From the NCBI GenBank assembly GCA_963921935.1, contig OY998175.1, positions 208,770,655-208,834,654 on the forward strand: a stretch of 64,000 bases of DNA. The letters are read 5' to 3'. This DNA comes from Galeruca laticollis. Its lineage: Eukaryota > Arthropoda > Insecta > Coleoptera > Chrysomelidae. Made by a program: the position numbers and the translations under genes. The notes beneath the pieces are model-generated. The model searched no databases. It was not told the origin of the DNA and worked only from the letters and a program-made list of their open reading frames with translations. Positions 48,880 to 59,239 of the stretch are shown piece by piece; within the stretch, counting starts at the first letter, position 1, and the number at the start of each line of letters is the position of its first letter.

Positions 48880-50390
48880 ACTGACTACTGTAATTCTTGA
48901 AACTGCAACTTCCTTAGATTTCGACTTGTTGCATTGTGAATAGTCTACAGGGCATGACCGTCTAGGCAAAGAGTTGGCTTTTCGGTGATTCACATCAGCT
49001 GGATGTTCACCACTGTCTGATTTCCCCTGTGTCTGGAGTTCTTGGGTTACAGGAATCTTGGGGCGATTAGACGGACTGCGTACGTGCTCTAGCTCGCCAC
49101 ACTTGCGGCATTTGATCTTCTTCGGCATCTTGTCTGCCATACCTTTCAACAAGTTGACGATCTGGTCAAGTTTGTCATCGTCATCTTCTTCCTGCATGGT
49201 CCTACCTTTGCTGTACCGCGAGCCCTTCGTGGCTGCTTTGTATTTAAGATGTTCTTGGTTTGCAGGAGTCGTAGGACGCTTACACGAACTGCGTGCATGA
49301 TGTAGCTCGCCACAATTACAGCACCTGATCTTCTTCGGCTTCACGTCTACCATACCTTTCAACGGGTTGACGATTTGGTCATGTCTGTCATCTTCACCTT
49401 TTTCCTGCATGGACCTACATTTGCTGTATCCCGAATCCATCGTGGCTGCTTCATATTCAAGAGCAGCAGTCAATGCATCGACCAATGTTTTAGGATGGGC
49501 TAATCGAAGCGTCTTCTCCATATCTTGATCACATAAGCCGTCAATAAAGGTCTGGATGCCTCAAAATTCCATAATGTTCTCTGGTGCTGATGGATAAGCA
49601 AATCGAACTAGTCGGGCAATATCCATTTCATACTCTTGAAGGGTTTCGTCACGTTTCCGCCTTCGTGTCTTCAGATGGAATCTGTACAAATGTTCCAAAT
49701 GTTCGTGATCGTATCGCATGTTCAGCTTCTTTTTCAGCTGCTCGAAGTCATCCGTTTCTTCCAAAGGTATCATCTGAAGTACATCTAAGGTATCTCCCCG
49801 AAGCGCTATAATTAGGTTCCTTGTTCGACCAATTATTCACTCTAGCCGCTGCTTCAAACTGTTCTACGTAATTGGTCCACGACATCTTCCCATCGAACAT
49901 TGGGGCCTTGACTCGGTTAAAACTGCCAATATCATCTGTCTTGGGTTGTGTTTCTGGCTTGCAGATCTCGATCTTCTTTTCTTCTGCTGAAGTGTCTTGT
50001 GTTCTTAAGTCGAAAAACTTTGTCTCTAACTCCTTGATTTTCTCGTTCATCTGATTTTCCATCGTTGTCATTTCATTCTCAATATCCGATTTTAGAGAGG
50101 AAATTTTATTCTTGACTTTAGCAGAAATGTGATTTTTCAATATCATTCTTCATAGCAGAAATCTTCTCGTCCATGGCATAATAATCGTTCTTTATGTTAG
50201 CAGGAATTGACGAGATTAAAGTGGAAGCCTCGTCATTGAATAAAAATGTTTCTGGATCCAAACCGTCACTTACCAGTGCCACTTTGAGTCTTTCTACTAA
50301 CTCACTCTTCTTACCAGACGTTTCCAGCTCGCGATTTTTCAATTCTGCCTTTAACTTAGTAACTTTCAAGTCCCTTAGTCTCTTGGCCAT
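48880..50390 (-). pseudogene. Gypsy gag with SAP domain and duplicated zinc-knuckle region
   Basis: Gag starts at 50390 with a SAP motif (LKVTKLKAELKNRELETSGK, KSELVERLK), a putative DNA/chromatin-binding helix pair. Next is a coiled coil (KNKISSLKSDIENEMTTMEN, about 50120-49990) and the retrotransposon gag core (APMFDGKMSWTNYVEQFEAA, then DDFEQLKKKLNMRYDHEH, about 49910-49700). A nucleocapsid-like part follows: an internal tandem duplication of about 69 codons (49450-49060) gives two zinc knuckles. The first, CCNCGELHHARSSC, keeps CX2CX4HX4C; the second, CRKCGELEHVRSPS, has lost its last Cys to Ser. Frameshifts near 50140 and 49800 and a stop near 49561 break it. The frame then runs straight into sequence (ENRRPTWQEVS) that normally lies just before the integrase, the scar of the RT deletion. 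Confidence 0.85.
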
Positions 50391-50397
50391 TTTTATT

Positions 50398-50416
50398 ACC
50401 CCACACCTGACACCAA
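50398..50416 (-). promoter_or_regulatory. Probable primer-binding site
   Basis: Directly inside the 5' LTR the minus strand reads TTGGTGTCAGGTGTGGGG, the position and TGG start expected of a tRNA primer-binding site. The tRNA was not identified. Confidence 0.5.
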
Positions 50417-50944
50417 TGTAATATTTTTCTTATTTATTTAAACAATAAACGGGTGGGATAAACTTTAAACACACGGTATGGCTGGGATAAACTTTAAACA
50501 CACGGTATGGCTACTTACTAATTTATTCAAACACTAAACTAATCACTAACACTTACTTTATATATAATCAACTAATCACTTAAATTTAATTTATATGCAC
50601 ACAAACTTAATTATTAATTTATATCAACAGTTCACTAATTTATATACACTTATTTACTTGTTTATCTCACGATGTCAAATTATCAACTAAACTAACTCTT
50701 CCTGGTCGGTCCCTTATATATTAATGCCTTTCTCACTAGATAATTCTAGATTGCGGCTTACTCAAAAACAATTGGCTTTCTGGCATTTTCTAGATAAGAC
50801 TGGTCACAAAACAATGATAAGATAAGATAGTCACAATTCGTAAGCAATTCTAAGAAACTCTCGCGTCCGCCATAATTTTAACTTTCATACCTGGCTTAGA
50901 CAGAGTCAGATTTAGGGACTATACCAGTGTGATGTTTCGTAACA
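50417..50944 (-). repeat. 5' LTR of the Gypsy element
   Basis: 528 bp. It carries a tandem duplication of a segment of about 29 bp (GGGATAAACTTTAAACACAC plus GGTATGGCT) at about 50456-50511 that is single in the other LTR, explaining the length difference. Confidence 0.92.
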
Positions 50945-50948
50945 CTAT

Positions 50949-51160
50949 ATTGTATTTGATGTTACGTAATTGTTGAAAGGGCATTCGATTTAATCGGGAT
51001 ACCAGACGTGAACTAAGCCGTTTTCGCATCCCATTCGACATTTTATGAACAAAGCAAAATTCTATGAAAAAATAACAAAAAAAAAGAAATTTCATTACAA
51101 TGAATAAAACTCCTGTTGGTCCATACTATATAAGTAATATGAAAAATATAATAAATTTAA
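50949..51160. other. No gene recognised
   Basis: Short AT-rich spacer between the Gypsy element and a transposase relic. Confidence 0.3.
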
Positions 51161-51393
51161 TTACTTTTCTTCTTCCAAAAATGCTATTAATCTTTCTCCC
51201 ATAGCATCTGCTTCACTATCACTATCGTCTTGTAAATCAATAATAAATGTATTTTCTCCATTAATATGGACGTGCCCAATTTTCTTATACTCATCTCCAA
51301 TTTTGATTACTTTTTCAAATTCTGTTTTAATTGTGCCCAAATTAACTCGATGAGTATGAAAATACAAAAATAAGGAGGAATAGAGTGTACATG
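51161..51393 (-). pseudogene. Tc1/IS630-like transposase, 3' relic
   Basis: Minus-strand reading from 51393 gives SIPPYFCIFILIELIWAQLK then QNLKK, the PPYH....IE.IWAQLK region that holds the last catalytic acidic residue in this family. A frame change near 51300 leads to the acidic tail EKVIKIGDEYKKIGHVHI and IIDLQDDSDSEADAMGE, ending at 51161. The tail resembles that of the transposase at 37.2-38.9 kb (IINFDSDDEDSDD). Everything upstream is missing. Confidence 0.65.
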
Positions 51394-52416
51394 TTGTTCA
51401 GAAATTCCCTTTAGGACGTATAATTTCTCAAATTACTTTGTCTGTAAAACTTCAATCAGTTGTTGTTTTGTATAATAATCTTCAAAGTACAAATTCCTGA
51501 GAAAAACACTACACTCTTTGTTGATGTCAGACTTCCAACTAAACAACGAACATTGCTTATCTCTGATGGACACTTGCTGTGCTCGAAAAAATTGCTATCT
51601 CAAAATATACTTATAGTTCGGTGAAAGATGGGAAAAATAATAAGTTATTTGAAAATTATATTCCTAATTCTTGTTAACAAAACGAGATATAAGGTAGTGT
51701 TAATTGTTTGGTGTTATGTTCAAGATGTTTTTAAATATGTATGTATGAATTTAATAATTATCAAATTATTGAATACATTCTAACGATTATTAGTTGAAAT
51801 TATAATATTAAATGAGTATATCGTCAAATAAGCGTATTAAATTATAATATTGACTGGACTATGACGGCATTTAACACAAACTACAAGCTTAAACCTTAAA
51901 GCTCACGCTATATCTCTTGCGTTAAATATACCTCCAAACATTCGACTTCCTCAACCTTATCGATGCTGTATTCTCTGCATCGCTCAATTTTGATTTCAAT
52001 TGTTTTTTGAGTTGTATATCCTCATATACTTGATCTTTTGCTCGTTAATGTGCAATACTTTCAAATACAGATCCAGCTATGAGTACTACATCTTCGGTAT
52101 TTGCCAATATCTGGCTTTCGTTGTCATAGCCCTCTCGCCCTTATTAAACTCTCTCAAAATATTGCTTCTAAAATAAATACTGTGGATAGGCTAGGTCACC
52201 TTGCTTGAGTAATTTTTTTGATTCAGACTTTCCTGGGATATTTCCCTCTAGCGTTACCCTCCCTGACCTAGTTGTATTAAAACCTGGTAAAATTATAATA
52301 ATATATTATGTACAAATTGAAAATAAATAAAAACAATGGCATTTGTAAAACATTGTTTTGTTCAACTTTTACTTTCATCCACATGTTAGTTTCATTCAAC
52401 TAATACTGTTGCCCTA

Positions 52417-52454
<38 letters not shown>

Positions 52455-52803
52455 GTTCAGGTGCCCCGTCAGTCAGTTGATTGATTATTTTAATTTGATT
52501 GATCGGTTTTAAATAACCTCCAATTATGGCACAGTATCGTAATGAAATTATTCTTCTTTTTTAATACAGATCACCTGATAAATCTTTTTCCATTTATAAG
52601 GACATCAGTAAACATAAGCTATCAACATGAATAATTAGAAATAACCATAGAAAATATTGTTAAATGTGGCCCTTCGTATGAAGTAAAATAATTACAAGCT
52701 GTTTCACTGTATATATAGAGGATATATTATAATGAATAAGAGACTGCAAGATAAATGTATAGATGGGGACGAAAGAGTAAAATTCTTAGAGTTTACGTTG
52801 GGG
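51394..52803. other. No gene recognised
   Basis: AT-rich DNA with the GA microsatellite. The frame opening at 52732 before the RT similarity begins (about 52804) is probably accidental. Confidence 0.3.
52421..52451. repeat. (GA)n microsatellite
   Basis: About fifteen GA units. Confidence 0.97.
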
Positions 52804-53740
52804 GTACCTCTTTTCCGCGATGAGCAAGATAGCCGAGAGAGTCATCCTGAAGAAACTACGAGAAGAAACAGAAGTCATCGGGATTCTGCCAGAAGAACAG
52901 TTTGGATTCAGGAAGAAACGAAGTGCCGAAGACCAAGTACTGAAAATAGTAGAATACACCACCCAAGGATTCAACAGGAATCAATCAACAGGAGCCATCT
53001 TCTTGGATGTCAGCAAAACCTTCGACCGCGTCTGGCAAGAAGGACTGATATTCAAGATGAGAGAAGCAGGATATTCATAGCCCTAACGAAGTTACTAAGA
53101 AGCTATCTGAAGATTAGAGGATTCCGGACCAAGATCAAGAAAACCAGATCCGAACTAGGAATGATGGAAGCCGGAGTCCTGCAAGGAGCAGTCCTATCAC
53201 CGGTACTCTACACCATCTACACCGCAGGCATCCCAAAGACGGACAACACCATGATGACCCTCTACGCAGACGACACCGCCATCGCAACAAGGAGCACCCA
53301 ACCAGAGATGGTGACACGTAGACTACAAGAAGCCGTGGACAGAATCGACGACTGGTGTACAACATGGAGGATCGAAATCTACGCAGCGAAGACCCAAGCA
53401 GTGTTCTTCAGGAAGAAGAGGAAGACGCCAGAAGACAACCTGGACATCGCAGGAGACGAAATCAGATGGACCAACAATGCGAAGTATCGAGGAGTAATTC
53501 TAGGGCTGACGTTCAAGGACCACATGAACTACGTAGTGGACAAGACCAGGAAAGCAAGAGGAGGACTAGGAGGACTCATCGGAAGAAAATCCAAGTTAGA
53601 GCTGAAGACCAAGATCCACCTCATCAAAGCAATCCTGATTCACATCATGCTGTACGTATCCACAGCATGGGGGTACACCGCCAAGACCTACAGAAAGAAG
53701 CTAGATGCCCAGCAGAACATCAGCCTGAGAGAAGCCATGA
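52804..53740 (+). pseudogene. Jockey-like non-LTR retrotransposon reverse transcriptase, truncated
   Basis: The RT part starts abruptly near 52804 in frame 2: SKIAERVILKKLREETEVIG, ILPEEQFGFRKKRSAEDQVL and IFLDVSKTFDRVWQEGLIFK, with the first catalytic Asp. A frameshift near 53070 moves to frame 1: KIRGFRTKIKKTRSELGMME, AGVLQGAVLSPVLYTIYTAG and MMTLYADDTAIATRS with the YADD box (near 53262). It continues to the thumb and C-terminal region (WCTTWRIEIYAAKTQAVFFR, LIKAILIHIMLYVSTAWGYT) and ends MRRY at 53751. Endonuclease and gag parts are missing. The segment is richer in GC than its surroundings. Its 3' edge is at about 53740, where an inverted-repeat element begins. Confidence 0.85.
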
Positions 53741-53965
53741 GGCGATACTGAAAACGATTGTTTGTACATCGCACATTTTTTTAGAGGCGATATCAAAACT
53801 ATTGTATATTCAATTGCTACTCACTTGGATTGAAAATCAAAATTGAGGCATAACAAACCTTTTCGGCGTCCTAATTTTTTTATTTTTATTGGTCATATGA
53901 AACGATATCTTACAAAGTTCGAAGAAAATATTGTTACGCCAGGGTTGTACTGAGATAAAAATTAC
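53741..53965 (+). repeat. Left inverted repeat flanking a Gypsy integrase
   Basis: Inverted partner of 55765-55996. It contains two sub-units that start GGCGATAC/GGCGATAT about 55 bp apart, separated by a TTTTTTTAGA run. Shared blocks: TTGGTCATATGA, GTCATATGA, TTCGAAGAAAATATTGTTAC and GCCAGGG. Confidence 0.75.
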
Positions 53966-53989
53966 CAACCCCAATGCTTAGAAAACTGA

Positions 53990-55285
53990 GATCTATTTCT
54001 TGGAGGTCAACATCGATAAGGTTGAACCGTGGTACGAAAATCTTCGCACTAAGATCTGGAATTCTCCTAGTAGTTACCCCCAATGGAAACTAGAAAACGA
54101 CATGGTCCGTCTACTCTCCGCTTCTCGACCAATGAAGTTGAATGGAAATATCTCGTCCCTAAAGCCCAGAGACTCGATATTATGAGATCCCTCCACGAAC
54201 CCCCTGTATGTGCCCACTTAGCTTTTTTAAGATTGTAGCCCGTGTTCAAGAACACTTCTATTGGCCCAAAATGCGCCGCGACGTGCGAAATTATGTACGT
54301 TCATGCCTCGTGTGCGGTGCCCAAAAATTCCCGAATACCCCCCTATTCGGTTTGATGGGCCGTGAAAAGAAAGCGGAGTTCCCCTGGCAAATAACAGCTT
54401 TAGATCTTATCAGTCACCTTCCTCGATCTAAAAAAGGTTATACTTGGCTCCTCGTGGTAGGAGATTGGTTTTCCAAATTTACACTCCTTCAATCCCTTCG
54501 GAAACCTTCAGCCACGAATATCGTCAATTTTCTGGAATACGAAGTCTTTCTTATGTTCGGTGTCCCGCAATATGTTATTTGTGATAATGCCACTAATTTG
54601 AATGGTGGTCCTCTCAATAATCTATGTAAGCGGTATGAGATAACAAAACTTTGTTTTAATGTTGTGTACTCTCCGCAATGTAATTTTGTTGAGCGTAACA
54701 ATCGCACTATCGAAACCGCTATTAGGTGTTACATTGGGAAACACACTAATTGGGATAGTGAAATACCCAAAATTAGGCAAGCCCTGAATACCGCCAAACA
54801 TAAAGTAACGAACCACACTTCCGCACTCCTTAACCTCGCTCGTCACGTCCATTATCTAGAAAATACTATGGAACTAGTTCCGATACCGCAAAAGACATTG
54901 AGATCTTACCTGGTGATCGTGACACTAATGCCAGCGAAAGCGAAGGTCTGACTCAAGTATTTAGGCAAGTAACTTCTAATTTGCATCGTGCATACGAGCG
55001 CAGTGCGAAAAGTTACAACTTAAGGAGGCGCCCTGTATCTTATAAGGACGGCGATAAGGTGTGGCGTCGTAACAAAGTTTTGTCCAGAGGTGCCAACCAG
55101 TTCGCGGCCAAACTAGCGCCGAAATATATTCTGCGTACCGTCAGAGAAAAACTCTCTAATCTAGTCTACCGTCTAGAAGGCCCAAATGATTCCAGAGCTG
55201 GGAACTGGCACGTTAAAGATTTGAAGCCGTTCAATACTTTTGATCCCGAAGGTCCTGACGCGAGTTCAGATACTGAGAAAAATTA
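53990..55285 (+). pseudogene. Gypsy integrase region (5' part of element missing)
   Basis: A short upstream piece (VEPWYENLRTKIWNSPSSYP) is followed, after a frameshift near 54190, by the H2C2 zinc-binding part (HEPP near 54196, YWPKMRRDVRNYVRSCLVCG), and the integrase core: ITALDLISHLPRSKKGYTWL (first Asp), YVICDNATNLNGGPLNNLCK (second Asp, near 54581) and VVYSPQCNFVERNNRTIETA (Glu, near 54690). All three catalytic residues are present and the core frame is open from 54208 to 54951. A frameshift then leads to the C-terminal part 54981-55285 (ERSAKSYNLRRRPVSYKDGD, LAPKYILRTVREKLSNLVYR, NWHVKDLKPF). Protease, RT and RNase H are absent. A polypurine tract TTTGGAGGGGGC lies at 55707-55718. Confidence 0.85.
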
Positions 55286-55764
55286 ATTCTAACACCCTCC
55301 GTCTGACCGCATTCTCTTCTAGTATCGTATACCGTTACGCATATTTTCTATAGCGTACCGCTACCGGCTATTGTTCCGTTTGTTGCAACAATCCTGTCGA
55401 GTATCGTATCGTTTCTTGCCGATAATATTATCGGATCACTTATCGTTGCCGTCGACGATTTTGTTGTCAAATACCGTTTCGTATTTTCATTAGTTGACCC
55501 CGGTCGGCTATATCGTTTCTCAAATGTTGTCAGTTATCGTACCTGTCGTTCTCTATATGTTTGAAATACTTTATTCATGGTCTTCTTGTCCTCAAAGACC
55601 GATTGACACCCTACATTCCTGTTGCCGCCCCTTTTCATTCCCGTCTCGTACGAATAAAAACGTTTTCTTTGTTTTGAGTAGAATCTCGCGTACTTGTTTC
55701 CACTCTTTGGAGGGGGCTGTGTAGCGTTTTTATTTTCCCTACATTTCGCCCCGCGAAATCGAAT
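55286..55764 (+). other. Gypsy 3' region with polypurine tract
   Basis: GC-richer untranslated part with several TATCGTAT/ATACCGTT motifs, ending in a polypurine tract (55707-55718) and TGTGTAGCG, where an LTR would be expected to start. Confidence 0.5.
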
Positions 55765-55996
55765 AATTTCTATCCCAGTGCGGCCCTGGCGTAACAATAT
55801 TTTCTTCGAACTGTGTAGAATACCGTTCATATGACCAATAAAAAAAATTTAGGAACAATATATCTCTGGACGTCGAAAAGGTATGTTACGGCTCAATCTC
55901 GACTTTCAATTCAACAAAGTGACAATTGAATGTACAGCTTTAATATCGCCTCTTAAAAAAGGTGGGATGTGTATACAATAGTTTTAGTATCGCCTT
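55765..55996 (-). repeat. Right inverted repeat flanking a Gypsy integrase
   Basis: Inverted partner of 53741-53965, with the same two GGCGATA sub-units in reverse (TATCGCC at about 55942 and 55987). Confidence 0.75.
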
Positions 55997-58099
55997 CGGA
56001 AAAAAAGGTACTTTTTATGAAATTCTTCGTAAACAGCGTAATTTGTGCATTTACGGCCCGATTATTTTTATATGGCTGTTATATGGCTTTTTTTAGAACT
56101 AATTTTACAGTTATTTTTCAGAAATAATTCCAAAAAAAATACTGTCTATCCCCAAAAATCTCGTCACGAGAGGCAGTCTACAAAGATTACTTGAGCGAAG
56201 CAGTGGTGATTTTCTTAGTTATTAGGAATAAGTTATCGTATCGTATCATATAAAAGTATCGATATTTCCTGTGCTGTCGTCGAATTAAAATTACCGGAGT
56301 ATATGTTTATTGTGTTTATTACCGACATTAAGTTAACGAAGAATGCCGAGTGTCTGTGATTTGTTCCATCACGCGAAGAGGGTCGATTACTTATTACAAG
56401 TACCTACTATCCTAAATTTTTAAATCCACCTAATGGAGAACCCACGCCTCCGGCGTTGATGCAAGTATCTTCACCTGAATAGTATTGTGGTGATTGGCTG
56501 GAGACTGTTGGACTCAAATATCGTAAATGATTATTTAGTTTCTCTCCTACCTGGTGTAATCGCATCTTTTCTTAGTCGATGGTGAAAAAACGAATTTAGT
56601 GTCACGCCATTTCTTTAGCGAAAGAACCATGCGGTATCAGAACTATTTTGTTATGATAATGAGTTTATTTATTACTAATATTGACATTGTTTTGAAGAAC
56701 TTTTATGTTTCATGCTGTTTGATAGAATAACCGATAAGAAATTCGGCGTGCACGTCAAATCTAGATTAAATTATTTTTCGATCACTTATATTGACGTAAC
56801 ATTCACAAAGCCTATGTGTTTTTTTGTTTTCGAGTAATTCAGTTATATATTATCCTACATTTTTTTTGAATAAACAGAAAATAATTTCGTTAATAACCTA
56901 ATTTTTTAGTTCGCAAACTATGTGACATTTATTGTTTGTGTATTTATATGATTTTTTATTTCTTGTTCCTTGGAGACGATTTATTCCTCGAACAATTACC
57001 GTGTAGTGTTGAGTGATAATTTGTTTTATTGTTTCTATGTATATATTAGTTTTTGAACGTTTCTAAGATGTTATCTTATTGTTGCTGTCCGTTGTTGGTA
57101 CGTATGAATGTACCGATATTGTGAATTTTTCCATGTTCTGTTCACTGACGCTGGTCAAACATGTTAATAAACTGGTTAACATAATAAACCGCGTTTTAGT
57201 GATTACTTCCCTATCCTCCATAGACACATTACCGAAAATACCTCACTTTTTATAATTTCTCTCGCTTATCGCAGTTTTTGAAATTTTTCCTGTGAATTGA
57301 AATTTCTGGCGCCCTTTAATTACCTTTCCGGTTGATTATCGTTCCTAAAATAAACCCACGACTCTTAGCTCTCCAACCAAAACAAGAGTGCCGTTCGCAT
57401 ACGTCCTAATTGTTTATCGCCCAGTATCGTTCCAAATAATAATACGTTATCTTGGTCCCATCCAAGGAAATTTGGAAAAATTGGTACTGAACAAATAAGA
57501 TGATAACAGGAAAATATATGGAAACGATGGAAAGTAAAATTAAATTCTTTGATAGAAATGCAACAATTTGTACAGGTTTTTGTAGACTTTTTGAATTTTT
57601 ATATCTATTTTTATTCTCTTCATAATTCATTCAACATAATTAGTTTAGAAACTTTTTACGACTAATTATCTCCACGTCACAGTTTCACCGTTTTTATGAG
57701 ATATTTGTATCATAACTAGTTCCTGAACAATCATGTTAATATTAGTTTTTTTATGAATGTAATCGTAAATCAAGATTGAAACTATATTGTTAAAGTTTGG
57801 GATTATAACATGCACTAATTAGTAACTGATAATGATTCATAAACGTCGTTTTAATATTTTTAAATCGTTGAATAATTTGGACATGAGAATTACAAAACAC
57901 AACATATTGTAAAAAATAGCGTTTTAATTCAGAAGAAATTATTTCTTTTTGAAATATCAGTTTGACTACTAGACTATATACAATAAGAGTATATCATTAT
58001 GACATAAGTTTGATTAAATTTACTGCTTCGATTCTTACTCTGTGTAATCTATTAATATTCCTTTTTCAAATGATACTAAATGTTTCTAAATAATTCCAC
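55997..58099. other. No gene recognised
   Basis: No domain on either strand. The stretch 56200-56480 is somewhat richer in GC; the frame ATG at 56343 is short and unmatched. Confidence 0.3.
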
Positions 58100-59239
58100 A
58101 ATATTAGTGTTTTAAATGAAACTCACGGTTTCTATTTAATACCACAATATAATAAAAATTGTTGAAAATTCTAAGAAATTGACAATTCTTTCGATAAAAC
58201 AATATCATCGTCAGAATGACAGAAGTTACATTTCATTTGATGCCTACCTGATGCTTAGTAGTTATTTTTGGCTAGACTAAGAAGTGACCTAACTTGTGAT
58301 TGACTTAATATATGTTAATAGAAAAAAGAAGAAGATGTGATATTACAAATATTGAAGCTTAGATATTATTAGCCCTATGGTGATATCCTGGATATCATTT
58401 TTCCAATTAAGATCAGTATAACTGTGCAATGATATAGAAAACCAGGAGAACTATATCTGCTGATCTTTACAATTATCGCTTAAGAAGACAGTTTATTAGT
58501 GGAGAACTTCCTATATTTAACTGTTCATTGACAACTTCATATTGTGGGTTTCTTAAATGTCTTCTAATTTCCAATTCTTCAAGGGAATCCAGTTCTTGTT
58601 TCTTTTCACAAATATGCAGCACTTCTAGTTTTGTGTTAGGTGTCAATGAATGATTGGTGTCAAGTAGATGTTTTGCGTATTGGGATTTATCTGGTTGTTT
58701 TAATCTGTATGCTCGTGAGTGTTCACTGTATCGGATTTCAAAATTCCTAAGGGTCCGACCCAAATAGACAGCATTACATTCTGGACACTTGAGTTTATAT
58801 ATACCTGACTTCTTTAATGGTGGTATTTTTGTTTTAAAATTTAACAATTTTGTACTAACGTTACTTTCTGTTTTGAAAGAAATTGTTGTATTCGTTGCTG
58901 AAGATATTATCTTTGAAATATTATTAGAAATATTTTCTGCATATGTGATGGTTTTATACGATTTTATTTCATCAGTTTGTTTAGGAAATATTAGTTGTAA
59001 TGCCACTTTTTCCTCTTTTTTATTAATTAGCTTATTTATCATATATAATGGATAACCGTTGGATGTTGCTATTTGTCTAATTCTATTAATCTCTCTATCA
59101 AAATTACATTTGTTCATAGGAACTGAAAAAGTTCTTTGTATCATTGAATTATATGCAGCTAGTTTATGGGACATGGGGTGATTGGAATTAAATGGAGTTG
59201 TCACATCAGTCTGTGTTGGTTTTCGGTAAATTGAATAAT
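58100..59239 (-). mobile_element. Penelope-like element, copy 2 (5'-truncated)
   Basis: The 3' untranslated part (58100-58472) matches 18770-19122 base for base over long stretches. The coding part is 58473-59239. Similarity to copy 1 stops at about 59239 (TTTTCGGTAAATTGAATAAT), the 5' truncation point. Confidence 0.85.
58473..59239 (-). pseudogene. Penelope-like C-terminal region with complete GIY-YIG endonuclease
   Basis: The frame is open from about 59239 to a stop at 58473. It begins after the RT catalytic part (YRKPTQTDVTTPFNSNHPM) and keeps the linker missing from copy 1 (NISNNISKIISSATNTTISF). Then comes the endonuclease: KSGIYKLKCPECNAVYLGRT, the GIY and YLG elements, followed by RNFEIRYSEHSRAYRLKQPD with the catalytic Arg and a downstream KHLLDTNHSL. 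The tail ELEIRRHLRNPQYEVVNEQL ends INCLLKR. No stop interrupts it, so it is the best-preserved endonuclease of the four copies, but without RT it cannot be autonomous. The GIY-YIG domain nicks the target in this class. Confidence 0.88.

Larger units (their letters stand above)
46641..50944 (-). mobile_element. Gypsy (Ty3) LTR retrotransposon with macrodomain-CCCH cargo, internally deleted
   Basis: Two LTRs (46641-47141 and 50417-50944) begin TGTAAT and end GTAACA, flanked by a 4 bp duplication CTAT (46637-46640, 50945-50948). On the minus strand the order is 5' LTR, gag, remnant integrase, macrodomain-CCCH frame, polypurine tract (AAGGAGGGGG, 47145-47154), 3' LTR. Protease, RT and RNase H are absent: from the gag zinc knuckle to the integrase N-terminal region is only about 250 bp. 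The LTRs are nearly identical apart from a tandem copy in the right one and scattered changes, suggesting a fairly recent insertion. It cannot move by itself. Confidence 0.9.
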
